NCBI RefSeq assembly: GCF_014284305.1
Contig: NZ_JACOFW010000013.1
Location: 1 to 64,000 of the forward strand
Reading direction: 5' to 3'
From: Affinundibacterium seohonense
Lineage (GTDB): Bacteria; Pseudomonadota; Gammaproteobacteria; Burkholderiales; Burkholderiaceae_D
DNA: 64,000 nt
Numbering within the stretch: position 1 is the first letter of the stretch; every line of letters begins with the position of its first letter. Made by a program: the position numbers and the translations under genes. Of the stretch, positions 54,350-63,369 are shown piece by piece. Under the pieces are notes generated by a model. The model was not told the origin of the DNA. It ran no database searches and saw only the letters and a list, made by a program, of their open reading frames with translations.

Positions 54350-56146
54350 TTATTCTATGCGCTTGGCGACTTGATTAGCGCCACCTTGATGCAAAGTCAA
54401 ACTAATTGCTTTATCCGATGAATCAAGATTGATGGTGATTTTCGCATTCACAGCGGGAAGATCAAAATGTGTTTTATCTTGCGCTGCCATTTCGAATGGA
54501 GGCTGATTCGTCGCTTGTGCAAAGTAACGATCGTCTTGACGATACAAGCTAATAATGAAGCTGGGAGCTAGTTGATATTTTCCGACATATTGATCAAAAG
54601 CCTTACTCGTGATGGGCGCCGAGCTTTCCTTTTTTATGCTTGCTTTTTCAGCACTTGCTAGGAGCTCTTCTACTCGCTTCCCCGGAAAAGTGCCTTGTAC
54701 TACGTGGACTAATAAACTCGGCGATTTTCCGTTGATATCGGCATCAAAACTAATTTGTGCATCCTGAAGTTTGGAGAAAAATTTTCTCGCATCTTCTGCA
54801 AAAATCTGTTCTTTTGGCATATTATCCTGTTGCGCAAACAACGCATCACCTTCTTGGGTGATTTTAATGATAGGACCTACGTCAAGTTGATAATTTCCGA
54901 CAAAGCTTGTGTAGGTTTTGGGATCAATTTTTATTTCTGTGGGTTGACGTGCAGCCTGCGGTTTCTCCATTAATTCGTAGCGCGTGTCGAGGATATGACG
55001 TCCTAAGTCATCCACTCCTTTTTCATCGCCCACATTGGAAAGCACGACGACTGCTGTTTTTGTTTTTGGATTGAATCCCGCGAAACTACGATAGCCACCG
55101 GTGCCTCCATTGTGCCAGACCAGTTTGCTGCCATCTTTGTGTTTAAGAATATGCCAACCCAACGCTATATCCAAATTGGGATTGCCCGTTGTAACAGGCT
55201 TTGCCAGCATCTGCTTCATTGCTGCCTTTAACGGAGATGAAGAGAGTCCAGCATGCGCCGCCATGAAATTAAGCAGGTCATCCATATCGGATCTTAAGCC
55301 ACCTGCACCTGCTAAAGCTTGGGACTTCCAAGTCCAACTTGGTACCGCTTGCAATTTGGCATTGTGACCAACTGCGAGACGTCGCTGCATATCTGTTGTT
55401 GTATTGATGTTGGAACTCGACATTTTCAACACATTGAATATTCGCTCATTTACCAAGCTGGCGTAGTCCTTCCCAGCACGTCGCGCCAAGGCTTCGCCCA
55501 ATAATCCGACACCGAGATTTGAGTACTCATATTGTGAGCCAATTGCTCGCGTTAGTTGGTAGTTAGAGAGAAACTGAAATAGTTGTTCGGTACTGTAGTC
55601 GTTATAGGGATTATTTCCATCTTTGGGTGCTAAATTGGAAGGTAGACGAGGAAGCCCTGAGACCTGTTGGGCAAGATCTCTTAAGGTAATTTTCTTGCCG
55701 TCGCGTTCTGGAACTTTGACATCACTCGGTAAATATTTTGCCACAGGATCGTCCAGCTTTACCTCGCCACGCGCAATCATGTCCGTGAGTAGTAGTGAAG
55801 TAAAGACTTTCGTAATTGAGCCGATTTCAAAGACAGTTTTTTGATCGACAGTGCTTCCATTTTCTTGCCCAGTTTTACCATAGGAAATGATACGCCGACC
55901 TTCCGGACTGACGATGCCGACAACGATACCAACACCGATGTGCCAATCATCAATTCGCTGTACCAGAACTTGTCGAATCTGTTCGTCACTTAAGCGTGGG
56001 GTAGTTGTTGATGATGTCTTACTTGATGCCTTATCTAATGCATGAGTGATTTCCATGGAATGCTCGACGGCAAAACTGCCATTGATACTGACGGATAAGA
56101 GGACAACAATGATAATAATTCCAAATAGAACTTTCTTCGCGAACAT
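54350..56146 (-). CDS. Serine hydrolase, class C beta-lactamase/penicillin-binding-like, with C-terminal DUF3471-like domains
   Basis: The 598-residue exported protein (signal peptide FGIIIIVVLLSVSINGSFA) has a beta-lactamase-type serine hydrolase domain (about 45-390) with the catalytic motifs SITK (in IGSITKVFTS), YSN (YEYSNLGVGLLGEALA) and HNGGTGGYRS. Two C-terminal repeats follow, about 405-495 and 515-598, each starting with a GNYQL or GKYQL strand and resembling the DUF3471/lipocalin-like domain of such hydrolases. It is likely a periplasmic peptidase or esterase; beta-lactam hydrolysis is not implied. It lies between two paralogous LytTR systems, all on the minus strand. Confidence 0.9.
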   Translation of the reverse strand: MFAKKVLFGIIIIVVLLSVSINGSFAVEHSMEITHALDKASSKTSSTTTPRLSDEQIRQVLVQRIDDWHIGVGIVVGIVSPEGRRIISYGKTGQENGSTVDQKTVFEIGSITKVFTSLLLTDMIARGEVKLDDPVAKYLPSDVKVPERDGKKITLRDLAQQVSGLPRLPSNLAPKDGNNPYNDYSTEQLFQFLSNYQLTRAIGSQYEYSNLGVGLLGEALARRAGKDYASLVNERIFNVLKMSSSNINTTTDMQRRLAVGHNAKLQAVPSWTWKSQALAGAGGLRSDMDDLLNFMAAHAGLSSSPLKAAMKQMLAKPVTTGNPNLDIALGWHILKHKDGSKLVWHNGGTGGYRSFAGFNPKTKTAVVVLSNVGDEKGVDDLGRHILDTRYELMEKPQAARQPTEIKIDPKTYTSFVGNYQLDVGPIIKITQEGDALFAQQDNMPKEQIFAEDARKFFSKLQDAQISFDADINGKSPSLLVHVVQGTFPGKRVEELLASAEKASIKKESSAPITSKAFDQYVGKYQLAPSFIISLYRQDDRYFAQATNQPPFEMAAQDKTHFDLPAVNAKITINLDSSDKAISLTLHQGGANQVAKRIE

Positions 56147-56344
56147 AAATATCTCCTAAAATCAACGATGGGGTTGAGATCTGATCTTAGTAGCCAATCC
56201 ATGCTGACACTCCACTATCGGTTGAATGTCAGGAATGAAGGATTGAATCCCCGATTTGGTGATGTGAAATTGGAGGGAATCTTGTTGGCGTTTCTAGAAA
56301 AAATTGTATTGTGATTGCTTGGCACAAGAGATCACATGCTCTCA

Positions 56345-57103
56345 TCACATACCTTTAAAGCGCCAAGCATAGGTCTGACTGACTTTGAGTTGTTCAGGAT
56401 GGTTTTTGAGTTCGACCAGAATATTGCCCATTTCATCCCGGCGTGCGCGGGCAATCGCCCGAGGATTGACCATAGTGCTACGATGGATTTGCCAGAATTG
56501 ATCAGGCGCTAAGCCTTTCTGCAATTCTTTGATCGAGGTGCGTATGTGACCTTCATCTTCAGCGCTGACCACGCGCGTGTAGCGCAAATCAGATTCGAAG
56601 AACAAGATGTCTTCGATAGAAAAAAGCTTAATCGTATTGCCCGAGTTGGCACTGATCCAACGTATTCTTTCCGTTTCTTGTGGCTCACGTAGACGTTGGT
56701 CAAGTGCTGCCATCACTTGCATTAAATCGTTCGGCGTGGTGCCGGCGCTGAGCTGTTCCTTGATACGCGAAACCGTGTGTTGTAAGCGTTCCTCAGTAAT
56801 CGGTTTCAGTAAATAATCAATCGCCCCCAGTTTAAATGCCTCGATCGCATGATTATCGTAAGCGGTGGTAAACACGACTCGGCATTTACCATCACTGGCA
56901 CGTGCAACATCAAGCCCACTTAATTCTGGCATACGGATGTCTAAGAAAGCGATATCGGCTTGGTGTTTAGCGATGGCATCTAAGGCATCGCCACCGTCCT
57001 CACAGGTAGCGACGATCTCTAGTTCTGGCCAAACTAGATGCAACATGCGCTGCAGATCGGAGCGCTGTAAATCTTCGTCGTCGGCGATGATGGCGGTTGG
57101 CAT
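56345..57103 (-). CDS. LytTR-family response regulator (third system)
   Basis: The 252-residue regulator has a receiver domain (AIIADDEDLQRSDL, FLDIRMPELSGLDV with the phospho-acceptor, YLLKPITEERL) and a C-terminal LytTR domain (IKLFSIEDILFFESDLRYT, FWQIHRSTMVNPRAI, ending YAWRFKGM). It is paralogous to the regulator at 52025-52789. It follows its kinase after 28 bases. The serine hydrolase gene comes next on the same strand and is a natural candidate target. Confidence 0.93.
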   Translation of the reverse strand: MPTAIIADDEDLQRSDLQRMLHLVWPELEIVATCEDGGDALDAIAKHQADIAFLDIRMPELSGLDVARASDGKCRVVFTTAYDNHAIEAFKLGAIDYLLKPITEERLQHTVSRIKEQLSAGTTPNDLMQVMAALDQRLREPQETERIRWISANSGNTIKLFSIEDILFFESDLRYTRVVSAEDEGHIRTSIKELQKGLAPDQFWQIHRSTMVNPRAIARARRDEMGNILVELKNHPEQLKVSQTYAWRFKGM

Positions 57104-57131
57104 AGTTATTCCTTTAAAATCAATGGCTAAG

Positions 57132-58442
57132 TTAAGACGAATGTTTGTCGCAGCGTGTCAGTGGTAAAAGTATGCGGGCAACAATACCGCCTTCTTCACG
57201 CATACTTAGTTCAAGACTAGCATCACCGGCATACAAGTGTTTTAGACGTTCGCGGATATTGTTTAGCCCTATGCCAGAGCCAGAAGTACTGTGACCAAAG
57301 CCGACCCCATTGTCTTCCACACTTAAACATAATTGCTCACCATCGGTGTGATCATTCATAGGGATCTTGCTAGCTTTGACGGCAATATGTACTGGCCCTT
57401 TTTTTGGCTCTATCCCGTGTTTCACCGCATTCTCGACGAGGCTGATCAACATCAAAGGTGGTACCGCACAATCCATTAGGTCGGGTGGACATTCGACGCT
57501 AAAGCTTAGACGTGGAATCCGCATATGAATCACGCCCAAATATGCACGTACTGAATTGAATTGATTATCGACACTGCTGAGCATCAAGTTGCCATCACTG
57601 CGCATTTGTGGAATAGTCGAACGTAAATAATCGACCAGATGGTCAATGATCGCCACACCACGGGCTGGATCGCTGAGCATGGCGGCGCGTACACCGGACA
57701 AAGTATTGAATAAAAAATGCGGTTCGACTTGGCTGGCGAGAACCGACAGGCGCATCTGCGCTTGATTGCGTTCGTTTTTGTATTGATCCAGTTTTTCTTG
57801 GATACTGGCCTCTTCGAGCTCTCGTCTTTGCTTAAGATAAGTGCGAAAGTCGAGTACGCCACCCCACCAACTTAATAATACAATCCACAGCATGATATTG
57901 GCGATATTGACATCGCGTTCCTGTTCAGCCGTGATAACTATTCCCATTTTTACCTCATTACTTTTGCTGAGCTCATGAAGTTTTTCCTTGGTTTCAGGAC
58001 TGGTTTTTTTCATTTTTTTGTCGACTAAGCGATCTGCCGACTCGACAATCACGAGTGAAAGGGCGATGCCTAAGATAAGGCCACTGGCAATGCCTAACAT
58101 TTCATTTTTCTTTTGCCATTGTCTCTTTTTGACTTGTGTCGCGAGCCAGCGTCCTCCTAATAAATTCAAGGCGATTCCCAAATAGAGAACAAGAAACATT
58201 AGGAAAGGTCTTTCTGCTTCGGGAGACTGTATTTTCTCGTTCGCAACGATGACCGAAATGATTAGCATGATCAATGCCAATACTCCCAAGGGCGCCGTAA
58301 AACCCAGCGCACGATAGCGGAACCAGGTTTGACTAAAGACTGGGTAATGCTGCGCTTTCACCGACCAACTACCTAGCTTATCGATCAGTTTTCCAGGTAA
58401 AGGCTGGTCTGGCGTGATGGGATTTTTTTCTAAAGTCGACAT
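57132..58442 (-). CDS. LytS-type sensor histidine kinase (third system)
   Basis: From the ATG at 58442 the protein has 436 residues and lines up with the paralogous kinase at 52790-54109; a TTG at 58544 would add 34 untypical residues. Hydrophobic helices lie at about 50-75 (LGVLALIMLIISVIV), 87-105, 130-150 and 195-210. The catalytic part has ASQVEPHFLFNTLSGVRAAM, SLVENAVKHGIEPKKG and GSGIGLNNIRERL. The periplasmic segment between helices 3 and 4 is short and lysine/glutamate-rich, so it may sense the membrane state or a partner protein rather than a large ligand. Confidence 0.92.
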   Translation of the reverse strand: MSTLEKNPITPDQPLPGKLIDKLGSWSVKAQHYPVFSQTWFRYRALGFTAPLGVLALIMLIISVIVANEKIQSPEAERPFLMFLVLYLGIALNLLGGRWLATQVKKRQWQKKNEMLGIASGLILGIALSLVIVESADRLVDKKMKKTSPETKEKLHELSKSNEVKMGIVITAEQERDVNIANIMLWIVLLSWWGGVLDFRTYLKQRRELEEASIQEKLDQYKNERNQAQMRLSVLASQVEPHFLFNTLSGVRAAMLSDPARGVAIIDHLVDYLRSTIPQMRSDGNLMLSSVDNQFNSVRAYLGVIHMRIPRLSFSVECPPDLMDCAVPPLMLISLVENAVKHGIEPKKGPVHIAVKASKIPMNDHTDGEQLCLSVEDNGVGFGHSTSGSGIGLNNIRERLKHLYAGDASLELSMREEGGIVARILLPLTRCDKHSS

Positions 58443-58768
58443 AAGAGTGGGCGCAGTATCTTTCCAAGTTTGGCAAGGTAATTGAATGGCTAGCAGTATT
58501 CCATCATTTTGAAAGGTGCGAAGTTTTTGCGATAGAGCTGACAAAACAAGACATCAGTTTACAGTTTCCCGTCATGAGTGCGGGACGATGCTCTTAATGG
58601 TGATTTCAATTCATGCACGATTTTGGGCTTTGGTGACAGGAATTTGCGGCTTGATCGCATTTAAACTAATTGATTGCATTGTCATGTATATTTTGCATGG
58701 TATGTCATAGCAAAATTTTCATCGCTAAATTGTTAATTGTTGGAGTTTTACACTTAGGAGCTTACCTC
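58443..58768. other. Divergent gap between the third kinase and the ABC ATPase gene
   Basis: No gene is supported. TAGGAGCT just before 58769 is the ribosome-binding site of the ABC gene. A LytTR operator would be expected here if the ABC genes belong to the neighbouring regulon, but I could not pick out a convincing pair of direct repeats. Confidence 0.4.
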
Positions 58769-59662
58769 ATGCTGTCGATTAAAAATTTAAATAAAACTTA
58801 CGCCAATGGCGTGCATGCAACGAATAATGTGAATTTGGAAATTCCGAATGGACTATTTGGTTTGTTAGGACCTAATGGTGCAGGTAAATCTTCCTTGATG
58901 CGCACGATTGCGACTCTGCAGGAGCCAGATAGTGGCTCGATTCACTTTAATGGCTTGGATGTATTGAACAATAAAGAGGAACTGCGCCGTCAATTAGGCT
59001 ATTTGCCGCAAGACTTTGGCGTTTATCCAAAAGTGTCGGCCGAAGATTTACTCAATCACTTTGCGGTCTTGAAAGGCATCACCAATAAAGCTGATCGTAA
59101 ACAATCGGTAGAGGGCTTACTACGTCAAACGAATTTGTGGGAAGCACGTAAACGTGGATTGGGAACCTACTCGGGCGGTATGCGCCAGCGTTTCGGTATT
59201 GCCCAAGCCTTATTGGGTTCGCCCAAATTAGTGATCGTGGATGAACCAACAGCGGGTCTCGATCCCGATGAACGTAATCGTTTTTTGAATTTGCTATCTG
59301 AAATTGGTGAACAAGTTGTCGTCATTCTATCGACGCATATCGTAGAAGACGTGACCGATTTGTGCCCACGCATGGCGATGATCGCCAAAGGACAGGTTTT
59401 GGTTCACGGCGAACCTCAGGCTGCCATTGAGACTTTACAAAACAAAGTCTGGCGTTGCAGTGTCAGCAAAGAAGCACTGCCAGGTTATTTGGAAAAATTC
59501 ACCGTGTTGACGACCCGTCTGGTTGCTGGCAAACCACAAATTAATGTGTATTCAGAAACCCAGCCTGACGATGGTTTCCGTCAAGTGGAAGCGAATTTAG
59601 AGGATGTGTATTTCCTGCAATTGCGCAAATCACAAAATAGCGCCCCAGCGCTCTCAGTTTAA
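58769..59662 (+). CDS. ABC transporter ATP-binding protein
   Basis: The 297-residue ATPase (MLSIKNLNKTYANGV start) has Walker A GPNGAGKSSLMRT, a Q-loop GYLPQDFGVYP, the signature YSGGMRQRFGIAQ, Walker B LVIVDEPTAGLDPDER and the H-loop STHIVEDVTD. The C-terminal 80 residues are the extra domain of ABC-2-type ATPases. It is the nucleotide-binding partner of the next gene, which starts 10 bases after its stop. The ATG at 58769 follows TTAGGAGC; an in-frame upstream frame lacks a site. Confidence 0.95.
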   Translation: MLSIKNLNKTYANGVHATNNVNLEIPNGLFGLLGPNGAGKSSLMRTIATLQEPDSGSIHFNGLDVLNNKEELRRQLGYLPQDFGVYPKVSAEDLLNHFAVLKGITNKADRKQSVEGLLRQTNLWEARKRGLGTYSGGMRQRFGIAQALLGSPKLVIVDEPTAGLDPDERNRFLNLLSEIGEQVVVILSTHIVEDVTDLCPRMAMIAKGQVLVHGEPQAAIETLQNKVWRCSVSKEALPGYLEKFTVLTTRLVAGKPQINVYSETQPDDGFRQVEANLEDVYFLQLRKSQNSAPALSV

Positions 59663-59672
59663 GGAGCTCGCT

Positions 59673-62600
59673 ATGTGGTTTGAATTCTTTAAATTTGATT
59701 TGCGATTTCAACTCAAACAGCCTTTGCTGTGGGTGATCGCCTTGATTTTTGGTGCGCTCGCTTTTGGTGCAGCGAGTAGCGATGCGATCACCGTCGGTGG
59801 TGCGGTCGGGAACGTCAATCGCAATGCCCCAACCGTGATTGCCCAATTTTTGGGTGTCTTCAGTGTGTTGTCGATGTTCGTCGTCACTATCTTTATCGCG
59901 GGTGCGGTCTTGCGTGATGCAGAGATTGGTATCTCCGACATGCTATTCGCGACGCCTATGCGTAAGCGCGACTATTTGATTGGTCGTTTCGTCGCTGGTT
60001 TGGTGGCTTGTTTGGTGATTTTTTTATTCGTGATTTTGGGACTGCTGATTGGTCCCTATATGCCGTGGGTAGATAGCGCTAGAGTCGGGGCATTCACGCT
60101 TCAGCCTTTCGTTTGGGGATTGTTGGTTTTTGTGCTTCCTAATCTCTTGTTTATCGGTGCTTTGCTGATGTTATTGGCAGCAACCACCCGCTCCATGATG
60201 ATGGTGTATGTGGGCGTGATCGGTTTTTTTGTGTTGTGGTTAGTGGCCGGTTCTTTCACGCGCGACATCAGCAATGAGTGGAGTGCAGTTTTGCTAGATC
60301 CATTTGGTCTGCGTGCATATGGCCGTATGGTGCGTTACTTCTCGACCGCGGAATCGAATTCGATTTTGCCTGCACTCGATAGTTATCTGCTAGTGAATCG
60401 ATTGTTGTGGGCGGGTATTGGCTTGGCATTGTTAGCGCTGACATTAGTTCTGTTTAAACCGCAGCGTGCTGGTACTGGTCGCCGTTGGTTTGGTAAGGCG
60501 AAAGCTGAAGCAGCGAGCAGTTTGGCGACACCTCAGTTAGCCAAAGTTAGCTTGCCAAAAGTCCAGCAAGACAGCGGTACTGCAACAGCATGGACGCAAT
60601 TTTGGAATATTCTCAAATTCGATGCGAAAGCCGTGTTTAAGAGTGTGCCTTTTCTGGTCATGCTGCTGTTTGGTATCGTCAATTTTCTTGGTAGCGCCAG
60701 TCAGTCTGGTGCGATGTTCGGCACCACGGTGTATCCCGTGACCACGAATATGCTGTCGGTACTGGCGGGTAGTTTCAATTTTATGTTGATCATCATCATT
60801 ACCTTTTATGCGGGTGAGCTGATATTCAAAGAGCGTCAAGTGAAAATTGCCGATGTGGTAGATGCTATGCCTGTGCCGAACTGGGTGCCTTTGTTAGCCA
60901 AATCGGCTGCTTTGATTGCCGTGATTTTAAGTTTTCTTGGTGCTGGCGCAATCGCTGGCATCTTGATGCAATTAGTTAAAGGTGGCGCACCGATTGAATT
61001 GGCTTTGTATGTGAAAGGTATTTTGCTTGGGGCGAGCGGCTTTATCTTGCTTGGTTTACTTGCCTTGGTTTTGCAGGTGCTGACGAACAATAAATTCATT
61101 GGTTACTTGGTGATGATTCTGGTGTTGATTTCACAAATTGTATTTGGCAGTTTGGATTTGGATCACAATCTTTACAATTTTGCAGGCATGCCAGCGACGC
61201 CTTATTCTGATATGAATGGTTATGGGCATTTCCTCTATGGGTGGTCGTGGTTCACGCTGTATTGGAGTTTGTTTACGGTTGCGTTGCTGATTTTGGCGCA
61301 AGCATTCTGGGTACGCGGCTTGTCGCAGGAATGGAAGGTTCGCGTGCGTTTGGCGTTTGTGAAACTCAATAGCAAAGCTGGTCTTGCATTGGCTCTGACT
61401 TTGACCGCCTTTGTCTTTACTGGTGGCTGGATTTTCTATAACACCAATGTGTTGAATCAGTACCAAACCAAGTCTGCCGGTTTGGATGAAAACGCCGAGT
61501 ACGAGAAAAAGTACAAGCAATATAAGAACTTGCCACATCCACGTTTGACCGATGTGAAAGCGAATGTTGATATTTATCCTGAGCAGCGCAGAGTGGTGAT
61601 CAATGGGCATTATGTATTGCAGAATAAATCTGCTCTACCTCAAGATACTTTGCGTATTCAACTCAATACACGCGTAAAAACCGAATGGGAAAATTTACCT
61701 GCACATGAGTTGGTGTTGGATGACAAAAAACTGGGTTTTAGTATTGTCAAACTCAAACAAGCGCTTGCTGCCGGTGATAGCCTAGCTTTGGATTTCGTCA
61801 CGACAGTTGAAAACCCCGGCTTTACCAATAGTGGTGCGGCGAATACGGTGAATTTGAATGGTAGTTTCTTCAATAATCGTGAGTTCTTCCCACAGTTTGG
61901 GTATGCCTCCGACCTTGAAATGCGTGACCGCAATGAGCGTAGAAAACGTGGTTTGGGCGAGCCTGAACGTATGCCTAAATTGGAAGATGAAGCAGCGCGT
62001 GCGTACCACGCTTTGGGTAGTGAAGCTGATTGGATCAATTTTGAAACCACCATTTCAACTTCCTCAGATCAAATCGCCATGGCGCCAGGGTATCTGCAAA
62101 AAACTTGGGAAGATCAAGGTCGTCGCTATTTCCAATACAAAATGGATAGACCGATGATGCCATTTTTCGCATTTTTGTCGGCGCGTTGGGAAGTTAAAAA
62201 AGGTGATTGGAAAGGCCTGCCGATTGAGATCTATTACGACAAAAAGCATGCTTACAATGTTGATCGCATGATAGAAAGCACGAAAAAATCCTTGGATTAC
62301 TACACGGCCAATTTCACACCTTATCAGCATCAACAAGTGCGGATTTTGGAGTTTCCTCGCTATGCTGGTTTTGCGCAATCCTTTGCGAATACGATTCCTT
62401 ACTCCGAATCCTTGGGCTTCATCGCGGACTTGCGAGATAAAGAGGATATTGACCATGTGTTTTACGTGACGGCGCATGAAATGGCGCATCAGTGGTGGGG
62501 ACATCAGGTCATCGGTGCGAATATGCAAGGGTCGACTGTCTTGATGGAATCACTATCGCAATACTTCGCCTTAATGGTTATGGAAAAAGAATACGGCAAA

Positions 62601-63263
62601 GATAAAATGCGCCGTTTCTTGAAGTATGAGCTCGATGGCTACTTACGCGGTCGTGGTGGTGAATTGATTGAAGAGCAGCCACTAGCACGGGTTGAAGGTC
62701 AGCAGTATATTCATTATCAAAAGGGCAGTCTGATTTTCTATCGTTTGCGCGATGAGATCGGTGAAGATGCTTTGAATCGCGCTTTGAAACGCTTTTTGCA
62801 AGACAAAGCCTATCAACAAGCACCGTACACCACGACCAAAGAATTATTGGCCTACATCAGCGAAGAAGCACCGCAAGAAAAGCACGCTTTGATTGCAGAT
62901 ATGTTTGAAAAAATCGTGTTTTACGATAATCGCGTGACAGAAGCGAAAGCAGTGAAGCGTGCTGATGGACAGTGGGATGTGACGATGAAATTACATCTGG
63001 CAAAAATCGAAGTCGATGGCAAAGGTAAAGAAACGCTGCGTACTTATGACGAAGCCGTCGAGATTGCTATCTTCTCCCGCGCTCCGGGTGCTAAGGAAAA
63101 AGATGAGAAAGTTCTCTTCATCGAAAAACGTGTGTTGCAAGGTAACGCACCGAGCGTCACGATCACGGTGAAAGACAAACCGTTTGAAGTCGGTGTCGAT
63201 CCATACAATAAGATGATTGATCGCGTGTCGAAAGATAATCGTAAGGAAGTGAGTATGGATTAA
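59673..63263 (+). CDS. ABC-2 permease fused to an M1-family aminopeptidase domain
   Basis: The 1196-residue protein has two parts. Residues about 1-580 contain some twelve membrane helices in two ABC-2-type halves, each starting with a similar FFKFDLRFQL / FWNILKFDAKAVF segment. After a last helix (about 590, LALALTLTAFVFTGGWIFY) the remainder is a gluzincin peptidase: the zinc site HEMAHQWWGHQV near residue 935 is followed by a conserved glutamate in LMESLSQYFAL. The peptidase should face the periplasm. Known as a fused type in Proteobacteria and Bacteroidetes. RBS AAGGAGCT precedes the ATG. The substrate is unknown; peptides are the obvious guess. Confidence 0.93.
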   Translation: MWFEFFKFDLRFQLKQPLLWVIALIFGALAFGAASSDAITVGGAVGNVNRNAPTVIAQFLGVFSVLSMFVVTIFIAGAVLRDAEIGISDMLFATPMRKRDYLIGRFVAGLVACLVIFLFVILGLLIGPYMPWVDSARVGAFTLQPFVWGLLVFVLPNLLFIGALLMLLAATTRSMMMVYVGVIGFFVLWLVAGSFTRDISNEWSAVLLDPFGLRAYGRMVRYFSTAESNSILPALDSYLLVNRLLWAGIGLALLALTLVLFKPQRAGTGRRWFGKAKAEAASSLATPQLAKVSLPKVQQDSGTATAWTQFWNILKFDAKAVFKSVPFLVMLLFGIVNFLGSASQSGAMFGTTVYPVTTNMLSVLAGSFNFMLIIIITFYAGELIFKERQVKIADVVDAMPVPNWVPLLAKSAALIAVILSFLGAGAIAGILMQLVKGGAPIELALYVKGILLGASGFILLGLLALVLQVLTNNKFIGYLVMILVLISQIVFGSLDLDHNLYNFAGMPATPYSDMNGYGHFLYGWSWFTLYWSLFTVALLILAQAFWVRGLSQEWKVRVRLAFVKLNSKAGLALALTLTAFVFTGGWIFYNTNVLNQYQTKSAGLDENAEYEKKYKQYKNLPHPRLTDVKANVDIYPEQRRVVINGHYVLQNKSALPQDTLRIQLNTRVKTEWENLPAHELVLDDKKLGFSIVKLKQALAAGDSLALDFVTTVENPGFTNSGAANTVNLNGSFFNNREFFPQFGYASDLEMRDRNERRKRGLGEPERMPKLEDEAARAYHALGSEADWINFETTISTSSDQIAMAPGYLQKTWEDQGRRYFQYKMDRPMMPFFAFLSARWEVKKGDWKGLPIEIYYDKKHAYNVDRMIESTKKSLDYYTANFTPYQHQQVRILEFPRYAGFAQSFANTIPYSESLGFIADLRDKEDIDHVFYVTAHEMAHQWWGHQVIGANMQGSTVLMESLSQYFALMVMEKEYGKDKMRRFLKYELDGYLRGRGGELIEEQPLARVEGQQYIHYQKGSLIFYRLRDEIGEDALNRALKRFLQDKAYQQAPYTTTKELLAYISEEAPQEKHALIADMFEKIVFYDNRVTEAKAVKRADGQWDVTMKLHLAKIEVDGKGKETLRTYDEAVEIAIFSRAPGAKEKDEKVLFIEKRVLQGNAPSVTITVKDKPFEVGVDPYNKMIDRVSKDNRKEVSMD

Positions 63264-63283
63264 GTCGAAAGAGCTTGAAATCA

Positions 63284-63317
63284 AAACCGCTAATCAGAAA
63301 TGTTTGGCGGTTTTTTT
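63284..63317 (+). terminator. Intrinsic terminator of the ABC operon
   Basis: AAACCGC (63284-63290) pairs with GCGGTTT (63307-63313), followed by T residues to 63317, 20 bases after the stop codon. Stem of seven base pairs with a 16-base loop. Confidence 0.7.
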
Positions 63318-63369
63318 ATTGTGCGACGATTTATAATGCCGCCATCAAGATCATCTCAGGAAATAATAA

